DNA of 64,000 nucleotides, taken from assembly GCA_036346275.1 (NCBI GenBank), contig CM070711.1, positions 51,957,435 through 52,021,434 of the forward strand, given 5' to 3'. Below, in pieces: positions 1-10,540 of the stretch (position 1 is its first letter; every line of letters starts with the position of its first letter). Source of the DNA: Otatea glauca. Lineage: Eukaryota; Streptophyta; Magnoliopsida; Poales; Poaceae. A program made the position numbers and the translations under genes. The notes below the pieces were generated by a model. It saw only the letters and a list, made by a program, of their open reading frames with translations, was not told the DNA's origin and searched no databases.

Positions 1-36
1 TGAGGGGTGGACTAATTGGGTGTTTATGTTTCGCAG

Positions 37-1060
37 CAGTTGCGGGCCCGTTCGGGGGACAGGTTCTAGCTCCTCCGGCTGCGTTCTGAGCTGCGCGATG
101 CTCGGGGGGCCTTGGCTAGCGGGAAGGCAGAGACGGAGAAGGCCCGCCTGGAGCTGGGTCAGGTCGCGCAGGTCTTGTTCAAGGAGCGTCGGACAAATAA
201 GTCCTGGAGGGCGAGGGTGTCCGAGCTCGAGTCCCTCCTGGCGGGGGCCAATAGCGCCAAGGACGTTGTCGTCGCCGCGGAGGAGACCGCGCGGTCGGAG
301 GCGACCAGCCTCCAAGGTAAGCATGACCTGGCCCAGGGGGACGCCGAACAAATGCGTACCGAGCGGGACACCGCTCGGGGGGAGCTGGCTTTGGCGAGGA
401 TACTGAGCGAGGAATCGGTGGCCCTCGTCGAAGATCTTCGGAGGGATGTCGCGCGCGCCCAAGAGGCGCAAGAGCGGGCCAGGGCCAGGGCCGAGGAGGA
501 GCTCCGTGCTCTCACGAACTCCGCGGTTGGTAAGTGACCTGACCCCTCAATTGATTTCGCGGTCGCGGCTTGTGGGCGCGCTCCTTTGACGCTGTTTTGG
601 CCTGCAGAGCTGCAGAAGAACTTCAAAGGCCGCCGAGGCGCGAGATCGGCGGTGGCTGGTGACGCGCGCCCACGCGCGGGACGTGGCCTTAACGGCGCTG
701 CAGTTGGTGGAGGGGGATCGGTCTGAGCTGGCCGCCGAGCTGGCGACCCTTCGAGGGGTCGGCCGGGAGGTCTGCGATCGAGTGCTCGGGACCGTGCCGG
801 ATCCGAGTTCACTTGCCACCGAGCTAGCTCACGTGCCAGAGCACGTTGTGAGCTTGGTGAGCGAAGGCGTCGCTCTTGGAGCCTCTTCGGCGCTTGTCTG
901 CACCATCTCCCACTACGACGGTATCTACCTTGCCACTGTCAGCAGTGGGATTACCAGGAACCGGACCGATGAGGAGATCGATGGGTTCGAGACCCGAGTC
1001 GAGCCGCACGCCCGGGTGATCGCCGACAAGATACCGCCGCAGAGCGTCCTCCACCGATAG
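37..1060 (+). pseudogene. Antisense accessory ORF (aORF) of element D, spliced coiled-coil protein
   Basis: This ORF lies on the strand opposite to pol, downstream of integrase, where Tat-lineage elements carry an antisense ORF of unknown function. An exon appears to start at 37 after the acceptor tttcgcag and runs to 529. A GT-AG intron follows at 530-607 (donor gtaagt, acceptor cctgcag), then a second exon runs to the stop at 1058-1060. The 37-529 exon encodes a long heptad-rich region full of A, E, R and L (residues such as ARLELGQVAQ and ELRALTNSAV), predicted coiled coil. The second exon begins ELQKNFK and ends IPPQSVLHR. Two defects are visible: a TAG at 67-69 and a one-base frameshift around 630. 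The 5' part is outside the window. The resemblance to the grass 'putative gypsy type transposon' coiled-coil family is from general knowledge, not a search. Confidence 0.62.
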
Positions 1061-1259
1061 TAGGAAAAAGTTAGATGTGTTGCCCTTTGTAATGTAAAAA
1101 CCTTAGTGTGCAACGAATTTAAAGTTTCGCAAGCTTCGACTTGTCCTTTGCACTTTCCTACTGTTATGAACACTCGACGACCATAGCTTTAGAAACCGCA
1201 GGGGTTGTTCAAGTGTAGGTCGGTGTGTTAACATGTGCGAGGGAAGCGCAAAGAGAGCA

Positions 1260-1690
1260 AGAACTTGGCTACAAACGCCAAATTGCATTTACGCGGATAG
1301 GTGTTTCGACCGACCACGGGTCGCTCTGTGTGGGCACTTCCTTCTTCCACCAAGCGCTACTTAGCAACCGTAGCCGCCGGGGCGTAGGCCGTAGCGCTTG
1401 GGTCAAGAGGGTTACCGCTTAGGGGGAACCCAATGGCCGGTCAGGTTACTGACCCGTGTAAGTGAACAGGAACTTGGCTAGGAAACATCCACCCGTACTC
1501 ATGTGGGAAAGGAGTGTTCCCAACCGATCACGGGTCGCTCCGCGTGGGTACTTCCTTCTTCCATGAAGCGCTACTTAGCAACCGTAGCCGCGGGGGCGTA
1601 GGCCGTAGCGCTCGGGTTGAGAGGGTTACCGCTTAGGGGGATCCCAATGGTCGGTCGGGTCACCGACCCATGTGAGCGCAAGCGAGTGCT
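1260..1690. repeat. Two tandem copies of a ~210-bp repeat in the spacer of element D
   Basis: Copy 1 (about 1260-1469) and copy 2 (about 1470-1690) each start with aacttggcta. Both contain the blocks tacttccttcttcca-like, gcgctacttagcaaccgtag and gagggttaccgcttaggggg in the same order. The offset is about 209-214 bp and identity is high over the central 150 bp. The repeats lie between the 3' ends of the antisense ORF and the integrase, a spacer that often carries tandem repeats in Tat-lineage elements. Apart from these repeats, 1061-1772 shows no coding signal. Confidence 0.85.
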
Positions 1691-1772
1691 AATGCGCCCA
1701 GTGGACTCGGAGGAAGGGAAAAAGGTGCGAGGGATAAGACAGAGTTTTAGGGATAGAATCACCTTAATTTTT

Positions 1773-3140
1773 CTATGTTCCACGCGTTGGAGACGACGTT
1801 GCCATCTGCATCCTTGAGTTGAAAGGTACCGGGTTGGAGGACTTCCACCACGGTGAAGGATCCTTCCCATGTGGGAGAGAGCTTGTGCCTATCTTTGTTG
1901 GACTGAACCTGGCGCAGAACCAGGTCGCCCACGTTGAAAGATCGGCCACGGATCTGACGACTGTGGTAGCGTCGCAGTGTTTGCTGGTACTTGGCCGATC
2001 ACAGAATGGCCACGTCTCGCGCCTCGTCGACCTGGTCGATGGTGTCTTGTTGTGAATCGAGCCCCCGTGCCTCATTAAAGGCTTGTAGTTTCGGGGCGTC
2101 GTACTCCAGATCGGTTGGTAGGACAGCTTCGGCACCGAACACCATGAAGAATGGCGTAAACCCGGTCGTCCGGGTCGGTGTGGTCCGCAGGCTCCAGAGG
2201 ACAGAGGATAACTCGGCCACCCATCGTCCCGCAAATTTCTTCAGTCAACTGAAGATTCGTGGCTTGAGCCCTGGGAGGATCATGCCGTTTGCCCGCTCGA
2301 CCTGGCCGTTGGTCCGCGGATGGGCCACAGCTGTCCAATCGACGCGGATGTTGAAGTCATCGTAGAATTCGAGGAACTTCTTTCCCGTGAACTGCGTCCC
2401 GTTATCGGTGATGATGGAGTTTGGGACTCCGAACCGAAAAGCGATGTCGCAGAAGAATTTGGCTACTTGCGCCGATGTAATGCTGGCGACTGGCCTGGCC
2501 TCAATCCACTTGGTGAACTTGTCCACCGCGACGAGGAGGTGGGTAAAGCCCCCGGGCGCCTTTTTGAAGGGCCCGACCAGATCGAGTCCCCAGACCGCGA
2601 ATGGCCACGCGTTGGGGATCATCTGTAAGGTTTGCGCCGGAAGATGCGTTTGCCGGGCAAAGAATTGGCATCCTTCGCAAGTACGAACGATTTGCTCGGC
2701 GTCGGCCACGGCGGTCGGCCAGTAGAAGCTTTGTCGGAAGGCTTTTCCTACGAGGGACCGTGGTGCGGCGTGGTGACCACAGACACCACCATGGATATCG
2801 AGCAGCAGCTGCCTTCCTTGGTCGGCCTGAACGCATTTTTGGAGGACCCCAGAGGGACTCCTCTTGTAGAGGTCTTCTCCGACTAGGACGAAAGATTTCG
2901 CCCGCCGAGCCAGGCGCCGGGCCTCGGTCGAGTCGGCGGGGAGCGATCTGTCGATCAACCGGTCGACGAAGGGCTTCCTCCAGTCGGAATCGGTCATCAG
3001 CTCGTCGCGGCCCGACCCGGACAATTCCACGTCCGATCGCTCGACAGTTGGAGTGGTTGCGTCCAACAGGTCGGTTGCCCGGTTGATTGCCGAGTCCAGT
3101 CGGACGGAAGGTTTATGAAGATCGCAAACAAAGATCTCAG
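1773..3140 (-). pseudogene. Integrase domain of element D pol
   Basis: The open frame 3354-2245 contains the tail of the second RNase H, then a full integrase N-terminus and core. The HHCC zinc finger is visible as H188, H194, C226 and C229 of that frame. The catalytic triad is D258 (in GLDLVGP), D317 (in ITDNGTQF) and E353 (in NGQVERAN), with exactly 35 residues between the last two, the DD35E spacing of retroviral integrases. Integrase would insert the cDNA copy into nuclear DNA. The frame is lost shortly after E353, near 2260. The C-terminal part continues in two other frames down to about 1773, so the protein is broken even though the catalytic residues are intact. Confidence 0.9.
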
Positions 3141-3173
3141 GTGGGACCGATCCTCTACTGGAGGAGAGATTGG

Positions 3174-4119
3174 CTAGGTAATCGGCCTCACCGTTGTAGT
3201 ATCTGTAGCTATGGTGAAGCTCGAAACCCTTAAACCTTTTTTCGAGCTTGGCACTTCCCGACAGTATGCGGCCATACGGGCGTCTCGGGGCTCTGCGGCC
3301 TTCATAACTTGGTCGACGACAAGCTTGGAGTCCCCATGCACATAGAGTTGGCACACGCCGAGGTCGGCAGCGATCCGGAGACCGTTGACGAGGGCCTCAT
3401 ACTCGGTGATGTTGTTGGTCGCATCGAAGAGCAGTCGGATGGCGTACTGAAGCTTGTTCCCGAGCGGGGAAACAATGACGACTCCTGCACCCGCGCCGCT
3501 CTTGGTATAGGACCCATCGGGTACATTGTCCAAGATTGGTCTTCGAAATGCCGGTGGCGCTGGGCTTCGGGTCCACTCGAACGAAGTCGGCTAAGGCCTG
3601 CGACTTGATCGTCGTTCGGGGAACGTACGATATGTCGTGGCCGTTGAGTTCGAGTGCCCACTTGGCTATTCTTCCTGAGGCGTCGCGGTTGTGGACAATT
3701 TCGCCGAGCGTTGACGAGGTCACCACGGAGATGGGGTGCTGGTCGAAGTAATGGACCAACTTCCTCTTCGTGATGAGCACCGTATAGAGCAGTTTCTGCA
3801 CCCGCGGGTACCGAGTTTTGGACTCGGAGAGTACTTCACTGATAAAGTAGATTGGCTGTTGTACCTTAAGCACATGGCCTTCTTTCGCTGCTCCACGACC
3901 AAAGGCCGCACCGACGACCGGGTTGTAGCGGCGATGTAGAGGAGCAATGTTCTCCTGGTGCCGGGGTGACCAAAGACCGGGGTGAGGTCGAATGTTTTTA
4001 GTCGGGTGAGGGCTTCGAGCCTCCCGGTCCAAATTGAATTGATCGGACTTCTTGGCAGCTTGTAGAGCGGCATCCAAGCCGCCGAGGCGAGACACGAACG
4101 GCTTAGGGCCGCAAGGCAT
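3174..4119 (-). pseudogene. Two consecutive RNase H domains of element D pol
   Basis: The frame 4119-3397 carries the usual gypsy RNase H (blocks IYFISEVLSESKTRYP, LVHYFDQHPI and IAKWALELNGHDI). Immediately downstream, the frame 3533-3174 carries a second RNase H of the cellular type. It has DGSYTKSGAGAGVVI around its first Asp, NITEYEALVNGL with the Glu, and YVHGDSKLVVDQV with the next Asp, so three acidic active-site positions are present. The end of this domain (RYYNGEADYLANLSS) is found in the next ORF. An additional RNase H between the native one and integrase is a diagnostic trait of the Tat lineage. The two domains are in different frames here, so at least one frameshift separates them. 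Confidence 0.85.
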
Positions 4120-4149
4120 CCCGTTAGCCTTTGACTCCTTTTAGGTTGC

Positions 4150-4865
4150 CGGTGGGCCCATCTTCATGATTGCCGAGATTTTCTCCCGATTGGCTTCGAT
4201 TCCACGCTCAAGACGATGAAGTCGAGTAGCTTTCTTTGGGGACCCCAAAACACATTTTTCGGGTTGAGCTTTACATGAAACCGCTTGAGGTTCGCAGCGT
4301 TTCTCCCGGTCGGCGATGAGGTCATCGCCTTCTTAGTCTTAACGACGATGTCGCCGACGACGCTTCGACGTTACGGCCTATCCGTCATCAAGCACGCTTT
4401 GCATACATCGTATGTAGCGCCGAGTTTTTAGACCAAATGGCATCGTTACGTAATGTAACGAGCGAGCGAACGGCGATGAAAGAAGTCGCGAGCTGGTCGA
4501 CTCTTTCATCGCTATCCGTGATAGCCCGACTAGGCGCCCAAAAGGATGCGGATTCGCACCTGCGCGCGAGTCGACGACTTGGTCGATGCGGGCAAGGAAC
4601 AGTCCTTCGGACATGCCTCGTTCAGGCTCGTGTAGTCAACACACATTCTCCATTGCCCGGTTTTCTTTTTTACAAGGACAGGGTTGGCCAGCAACTCGGG
4701 GTGGCGTACTTCTTTCACAAACCCTGCAGCCAAAAGTTTGGCGATCTCCTCCCCTATGATCCTGCGCTTCTCCTCATCGAAGCGGCACAGGCGTTGGGCG
4801 ACAGGCCCTGAGCCTGGTCGGACGTTCAAGGAGTGCTCGGCGACCCCCCTTGGGATTCCTGACAT
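4150..4865 (-). pseudogene. Reverse transcriptase domain of element D pol, frameshifted
   Basis: The frame 4865-4530 starts the RT with EEIAKLLAAGFVKEVRHPE, then NPVLVKKKTGQWRMCVDYTSLNEACPKD, the typical first RT blocks of gypsy elements. The next block, with YVTMPFGLK, is in another frame (4614-4378). The region expected to encode the YxDD active site (about 4320-4380) is garbled by short indels but still shows DIVVKTKK downstream. RT would copy the element RNA into DNA. At least three frame changes make this copy inactive. Confidence 0.85.
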
Positions 4866-4869
4866 GTCG

Positions 4870-5495
4870 GAGGTCCTCCATGCGAAGACGTCCCGGTTGG
4901 CGCGGAGGAAGTCGACGAGCGCGCTTTCTTATTTGGCGGGGAGCGCGGCTCCAACCCGCACGGTTTTGGCCGGATCCTCGGGATCGACCGCGATCTCCTT
5001 CGTGTCCTCGGCGGACTTGACGGAACCTGGCCCTGACTTGCCGGAGTCGAGGGCGGACTCGGAGTTTTCCTTCCGGAGGTTCGCGAGTTTGGCCGATGCG
5101 ATGACCGCCGATGCCAGCTCGCAACTGCTCCGCTCGCAGTTGTAGGCAAGCTAAAAGGATGAGGCCATGATGATTACTCCCCGCGGCCCTGGCATTTTCA
5201 GCTTGAGGTAGGTTCAGCTGGGGACTACCATGAACTTGGCGTAGCACGGCCTCCCTAGGATGGCATGGTAGGAACCGGGAAAGTCCACAACCTCGAAGGT
5301 GAGGGTTTCGGTGCGGAAGTTGTTCGGCCCCCTGAAAGTGAGGGGCAGGTCGACCTGCCCGAGCGGGTGAGCCTGTTGGCCCGGGATGACGCCGTGGAAG
5401 GGCGCCTTGCTCGGTCGGAGACTTCGAGCGGGGACCCCATGGCGTCTGCGCCTCGACATACGAGATGTTGAGACCGCTACGCCGTCCCATGAGCG
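4870..5495 (-). pseudogene. Protease region of element D
   Basis: The minus frames here include SGLNISYVEAQT, LPLTFRGPNNFRTETLTFEVV and SYHAILGRPCYAKFMVVPS. These match the protease and protease-RT linker of Tat gypsy elements, where an aspartic protease motif precedes the G-L-N-I block. The catalytic Asp-Ser/Gly triplet itself is not readable: the sequence just before SGLNI (around 5470) is LMGRR, apparently after an indel. A Lys/Glu-rich linker at about 4870-5150 is frameshifted. Confidence 0.6.
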
Positions 5496-5599
5496 CCTTG
5501 GTTAGGCGCTGTTCACGATAAATTCGACAACCACGGATATCTCCCCGGCTGCGGAATGTAGTCGGGTTGGTTGGTTCGATCGAAGGTGATCGTAAATTC

Positions 5600-6428
5600 C
5601 GACCACCAAAGTGCGTGAACGCGGAGTCGCGTGTGGACCTCGCGAAGCGAGCTTGAGTGCCGCTTGTTGGCGTAGCCCGCCATCGCTAAAGATCATTAGG
5701 CGGCCGTCGGGTTTTGGGAACTCGGCGTCGCCCTCTTTCTCGACGCGTGGTGCGAGTCCACGCTTCCCCTTGCCCGCGACGATGTGGGGTGCCGAGAGGA
5801 AGCGCTCAGACTTTGCGCACTCCGGTATTTGTGCTTGACGGGATACCCATGGTTCGGACATGGGCTCTCCATCAGCTTCTCGAAGTGGTCGGGCGCCTGT
5901 CGTGTCTGCTGCTTGGCAGGATGGTCGGCAACCGCGACCAAGTGGCCTTCGCGGCCTTGTTTCCCTTGCCACTTCCGCTTGTCGGAGCGGTCGGAGGGGG
6001 AGCCGGCTTGAGCGTCGGGCTCTCGCTCGGCCTTTCCTTTCTCAAAGATGGATCCCATAGCCTCTTCGCCAGAGGCGTGGTTGGTTGCGATGTCCAGGAG
6101 CTCCTTGGCGGTCCTGGGTTTGACGCAGCCCAGCTTGTGCACCAAGGCTTTGCAGGTGGTACCGTAGATGAACGCCCCGACGATGTCGGTGTCAGAAATG
6201 TCGGGGAGCTCATTGCATTGTCAGGAGAAACACCGGATGTAGTCCCGGAGAATCTCCCGCGGCTACTGCTTGTAGCTCTTCAGGTCCCAGGAATTTCTGG
6301 GGCGCTTGTACGTGCCCTGGAAGTTTCCAACGAAGAGGTTCTTCAAGTCGGCCCAGTTCCGGATGGTCTTCGCGGGCAAATACTCGAGCCAGGCTAGAGC
6401 GGAGTACGCAAGGTAGATGGGGAGGTAC
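5600..6428 (-). pseudogene. Gag C-terminal half of element D (interrupted by element B)
   Basis: Blocks visible on the minus strand are YLPIYLAYSALAWLEYLPAK, NWADLKNLFVGNFQGTYKRP, LVHKLGCVKPRTAKELLDIA and FEKLMESPCPNHGYPVKHKY. They match the capsid and post-capsid parts of Tat-type gag. The last block is a CxxHxxxxxH-type remnant seen in these gags where other elements have a zinc knuckle. Sequence continuity is lost at 6428, exactly where an LTR end of element B begins, and the preceding gag codons are found again at 28511 upward. Several frameshifts are present. Confidence 0.82.
6424..6428. other. Target-site duplication (left copy) of composite element B
   Basis: The pentamer ggtac directly precedes the LTR end tgtcgggaccc at 6429. 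The same pentamer follows the far LTR at 28506-28510. A 5-bp duplication is the normal footprint of gypsy integrase, and it shows that 6429-28505 behaves as one insertion into D. Confidence 0.9.
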
Positions 6429-6476
6429 TGTCGGGACCCGAATATGCAAATCCGGACCCTCTGTGAATACTGCACT
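6429..6476 (-). repeat. 48-bp LTR stub of element B
   Basis: The 48 bases starting tgtcgggacccgaatatg are identical to the terminus of the LTRs at 7423 and 25424 apart from one base in the 7423 copy. The stub then joins directly to gag-leader sequence matching the full copy at about 24484. The trinucleotide act is common to both parental sequences at the join (6474-6476), so the intervening LTR, pol and most of gag were lost by a deletion at microhomology. Confidence 0.85.
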
Positions 6477-7422
6477 CATTTCCTAAAAATGTCGACGGAC
6501 GAGTCCTTATAAATTCTGATAACCTTAAGTAGGAACGGAAATCATTGGTAGCAGCTTGGGACACTTGGTTGACATTGGCTTGGTCAGTCATATTCTGCAT
6601 CTGCTTCATCATTGCATGCATCAACTGAGTCTGAGCGGTCAAGAACTCTCTGAAACTCAGCACATCCATCTGTACTGATGATTGGAGAGCTGATCTGCTA
6701 TTAAGGTCCCCACTGGATTGGTTTTCACTCCCACTGATTTTGTTGTTTCCCCAAGTCTAAACCATCCGCTTGATTGCTTCACTGGGTTAGGGAAGAGGGA
6801 AATAGCATAGGTAAGAAGCAGAGATCCTAAAGCAGGGGAGATAGGTTTAACCCAATAATTTAAGCAAACAATATTAATAACTTGGTATGGTTGCTTATAT
6901 AAGCCTAAAAGCTCTGCAACACATACTGCACAATCAGCAATCAAGGAAGACCCAATTCAACCTATACACACAAAACTACCGCCTACAGGGTAACACTTCT
7001 ATCTTAAGCAGACGCAACTCCCACTTATGAGTCTCAACTGGCTACTCGAAGCATAGATCTTCTAGTTTTTGGAACACTCCATAGATCTACTCCTTCCTTG
7101 AGCTCGATGATTCCCTCCTTCATGATTTCTAGGGTTGACAGCAAGCACTTGATACTTTCTCTAATGGTGTGGTATATCGTCAACTACTAGACAACTCAGA
7201 TAAGGTTTTTAACTCGATCCAGCAAAGGAGAGAGAAGGAAATTCAGCAAGGGAAAAGAGAGAAATTCTGATGAGGAAAGGAATAGAAGAATAAGATAAGT
7301 CAAGAACATATTATTCTTCCAAGTTGATTCTTTTCGTTAGAAAATAATTTTGAAGTTCCTATAGAGGCGACCAGACTATCTAGGGTCAAGACCTACAGTC
7401 AGTATGGCTCTGATACCACTTC
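6477..7422 (-). pseudogene. Truncated gag start and leader of the second unit of element B
   Basis: This stretch is a near copy of 24484-25423. Reading on the minus strand it holds the PBS complement at 7407-7418 (gctctgatacca on the plus strand), about 0.6 kb of leader, and the first ~90 codons of gag (VLSFREFLTAQTQLMHAMMK). The codon equivalent to Gln3 of the full copy is TAG here, so translation would stop after two residues. Everything after about codon 90 is deleted. Confidence 0.82.
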
Positions 7423-10400
7423 TGTCGGGACCCGAATATGCAAATCCAGACCCTCTGTGAATACTGCACTAGTCCAGGATCACGCTAGTGCACACAGGCT
7501 CAACATCGGTGAATACCACAATCATACACAATAAAACCTTATGAACGACATCATATGATATATACTCTCGGTTAAATGACCTTATGGTCAACTTACATGA
7601 AGATGCCTGCAAGGTCAAGAACATATTAAAGCTGCGGCGGAATGAAAACGTAGACAATCCCTCGGTATACCACGAGTAATCGACAAGGCTTGCGCCCTAA
7701 ACATTCGTCTCCTCCTGAAATCTTTCCTCCAGCATTAATGTAGACTCTTCAACTGGTGATGTTATTGTTGGCAAGGGTGAGTACTTAAAGCACTCAACAA
7801 GTTATGCACAGAATGCAATTATATGTATCTATATGCAAGGCTTATTTCAATGGATAGGCTATCATGGCTATTTTGCAATAAGCAGCATTTATGAACAAAT
7901 ACAGTATATAGATTATAAAGACTGTAAAACAAATATCAATAGTAAATAAATTCGGTATTTCTCAAGTAAACCAAGTTTCCAATCCTAAGTCAAATTCCAT
8001 CTTCCACATGGCATTCTGCCATCCCAACCAAGTTGTCCATTTTAATTCATCTAACCCTTAACTGTAATTCCCGAGCATTGCTCAGTACCGCGAGCACGGC
8101 TATCCGAATAGTTTCACACTCTGCAGAGATTATGCACTTTACCCACGTGACATGATCGTCTTTTGGTGCCATGCAATTAACACACTTCCTTTGGTGTGTC
8201 GACGAAGAGATCATGACAAAGCCTTTACAATGCTCTGGCTTAATCCAGTACTACCCGCTAAGGTTTCAACACTGGTGGGTCTGAAAACCACAACCAGGGC
8301 CCCCCTCTTGCGTCATGTGAATTACTCCATAACTCGGGAACTCACACCGACCAAGATAGTACCAAAATTAAGACATTGCAAATTACTCAGCTAGGCTGGC
8401 CCATACCAGACATGTGGTTGCATGACTGACTCAGGTCAAAGGCTTGCAAGGTTAAGTCCTTAGAGTGATCAAGGCAAGACATCCACATACCCTCTGCCCA
8501 TCGGTCCCACCTTGGCATCCTCGCCCCTTGTCACTTGCCCCAATCTAAATGATCATCACCCAGTTGATTACCAAGCACCACGTGCCATCAACAATTCAAC
8601 ATCGTTGCGTGACATGACTCGCCACAACAACTCAATCTCATCGTGTGATCCCACATGACACACAAGTTCATAATATTGTTCCATATTCCATTAATCAAGA
8701 TTAATTATCAATGATTCTGACACATGTGATGACGTGGCATGGCTAAGCAACTAATACGGACTAAACATCCAATGTTGATTGTAATTACTAACCAACCAAA
8801 TTGAACCAACCTAGGGTGACAATGGATCATGGCATACAATGACAAGGTAAGGTATAGATCAATCTGGTATATTAGCTAAGCCCAATCTAATTTGGAACAA
8901 TTGTATACTTGAAATATATGCAATACGGTAAAACAAATATAGCAATTTTATAAACATGGGTTCAACATGATCAAAGCACAACTTGCCTTAGAATAGGTTC
9001 TGGTCTTGCTCTGAAACTTGATCTTGGGTTGTTGAATCTTCCTCCGAAGCATCGCACAATTCAACGTCTACGCGTAACGAAGAAGAAAAGCAAATAAATA
9101 CCAAAACAGAGAGCAAATGAACTCTAAAAATCAAATAAAATTCATCATTAAATATATCTCAATTTTACAAATTTTTAGAAATTTGAATCACTCAAATCCG
9201 AGTTAAATTGCAAAAGATATAGCCTTTTGAAGTTTGAAATAAATACTGAAATTGCAGAAATTAGAAAATCGAATTAATGTAATTATTTTTAAATTGAAAA
9301 CAGGTTTATTGCGCAAGCGTGGCGTCAACAAAGCCCGACCAATCGGACAATCGACACGTGTTTGGTCCATAGACTCGGTCCACGGACCTCCTGCAGTCCA
9401 CCGTGGGCCGAGTCCTGGCGCCTCGCATTCTGGCGCCGACGACACGCGTCGCAACCCGATTGGTCCCTCTCTGCGGCGCAAAATCTACCGCACATAACGC
9501 ATCTAACGGCTACAGATCCAAGCTTACGTGGCTAAATCCTGACCGCCAACCCTGATCAAACGGCTAGCGCTTACCGGAGAGGTTCGCGATCACGCGCGGC
9601 GCGTGTACGATCTCAACCCTTCACGGAGATCGATGGCTCCCGAAGCTTCAACACGGCGATGGCGGTCGGCGGCGTAGCTCCCGAACATGGAGGCGACGAC
9701 CTTGGCGATGGCGTTCTGGCGACAAAACGGCGACGCTGCTTCCTCGCACCGACGTGCCACGACACACGGTCTCTGATCCGGATCCCAAGCGGCGAAACGG
9801 CTAAACCACGGCGCAAAGGCACGCGAAGCGGCGGCGCGTCGCGGCGACCCACGGTGAGCTCGAGCGCGATCTACGAGGTTCTCGCCGACGACTCCGATCA
9901 ATCGCTGCAGCACGCAAAGACCATCCTCGGGCAAGCCGCGGCCCCCTTAAATAGCCCTCGATGGCCGCGTACGGCGCTAGGAATCCCAACCGACGCGGCG
10001 GCGGTGTCCTTCTCGGACACGGCGGCGGCGCCTGTGTCCCGCTCGGAGACGACACACGGGAACCGTCCATGTGGCACGATGAACGGACCGGATCCACTCG
10101 ATGCGATCTAGTCTGGCCCGTCGCTTGGATCAACGGCTGCGATCGGCTAGGGTTTCGCAGAGGAGGTCGAGCCACCACGGTGTCTGGCCTAGGGCCGCAC
10201 GATCGTGGCCGCCCGCCATCGTTCACCCACTTTTAAAACGATTCCAGAAATTCATTTAATTAGTTTTAGGCAAATAAATTATCAGAAAAAATCCAGGAAA
10301 AATCCCAAAAATACTTTGAGACATTCTGGACTTAAATAAAATATTTTTGGAAAAACTTTATTTTAACTTTGCATAAATTTAAATAGATTTGAACAAAAGG

Positions 10401-10522
10401 GCATTAAACCTGTTTTGAATTTAATTCAAATAAATCCAGAAAAATCCAAATAAATTGCAGAAAATCACAAATGCACAAATAAGAAGTAAGAACTTAATTA
10501 AGTCAAATTTTGGGATGTTACA
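7423..10522 (-). repeat. Middle LTR of element B (3100 bp)
   Basis: The plus-strand boundaries are tgtcgggaccc and gggatgttaca, so the minus-strand LTR reads TGTAACATCCC to GGGTCCCGACA with the canonical TG/CA ends. It is followed on the right by the PPT complement and on the left by a PBS. It pairs with 25424-28505. AT-rich parts of the two LTRs are almost identical, while the GC-rich part (about 9300-10240) differs by many short indels. All plus and minus ORFs reported inside it are incidental. Confidence 0.92.
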
Positions 10523-10540
10523 AACCTCCCCCCCTTAACA
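10523..10540 (-). other. Polypurine tract of element B
   Basis: The plus strand reads aacctccccccccttaaca, so the minus strand has a purine run ending directly at the LTR start TGTAACATCCC. It would prime plus-strand DNA synthesis. Its position fixes 7423-10522 as a 3' LTR for the unit to the right. Confidence 0.85.

Larger units (their letters stand above)
1..6428 (-). mobile_element. Tat-lineage Ty3-gypsy element D, 3' part (gag C-terminus to antisense ORF)
   Basis: Read on the minus strand this block runs gag, protease, RT, RNase H, a second RNase H, integrase, a non-coding spacer with tandem repeats, then an ORF on the opposite strand. That order, with a second RNase H and an antisense ORF after integrase, is the hallmark layout of the plant Tat lineage (Grande, Retand, RIRE2-like elements). 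The 3' LTR is not seen and must lie left of position 1. At 6428 the gag is interrupted by element B. It resumes at 28511, and the pentamer ggtac is present on both sides (6424-6428 and 28506-28510). Most reading frames carry indels, so this copy is not autonomous. Confidence 0.88.
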
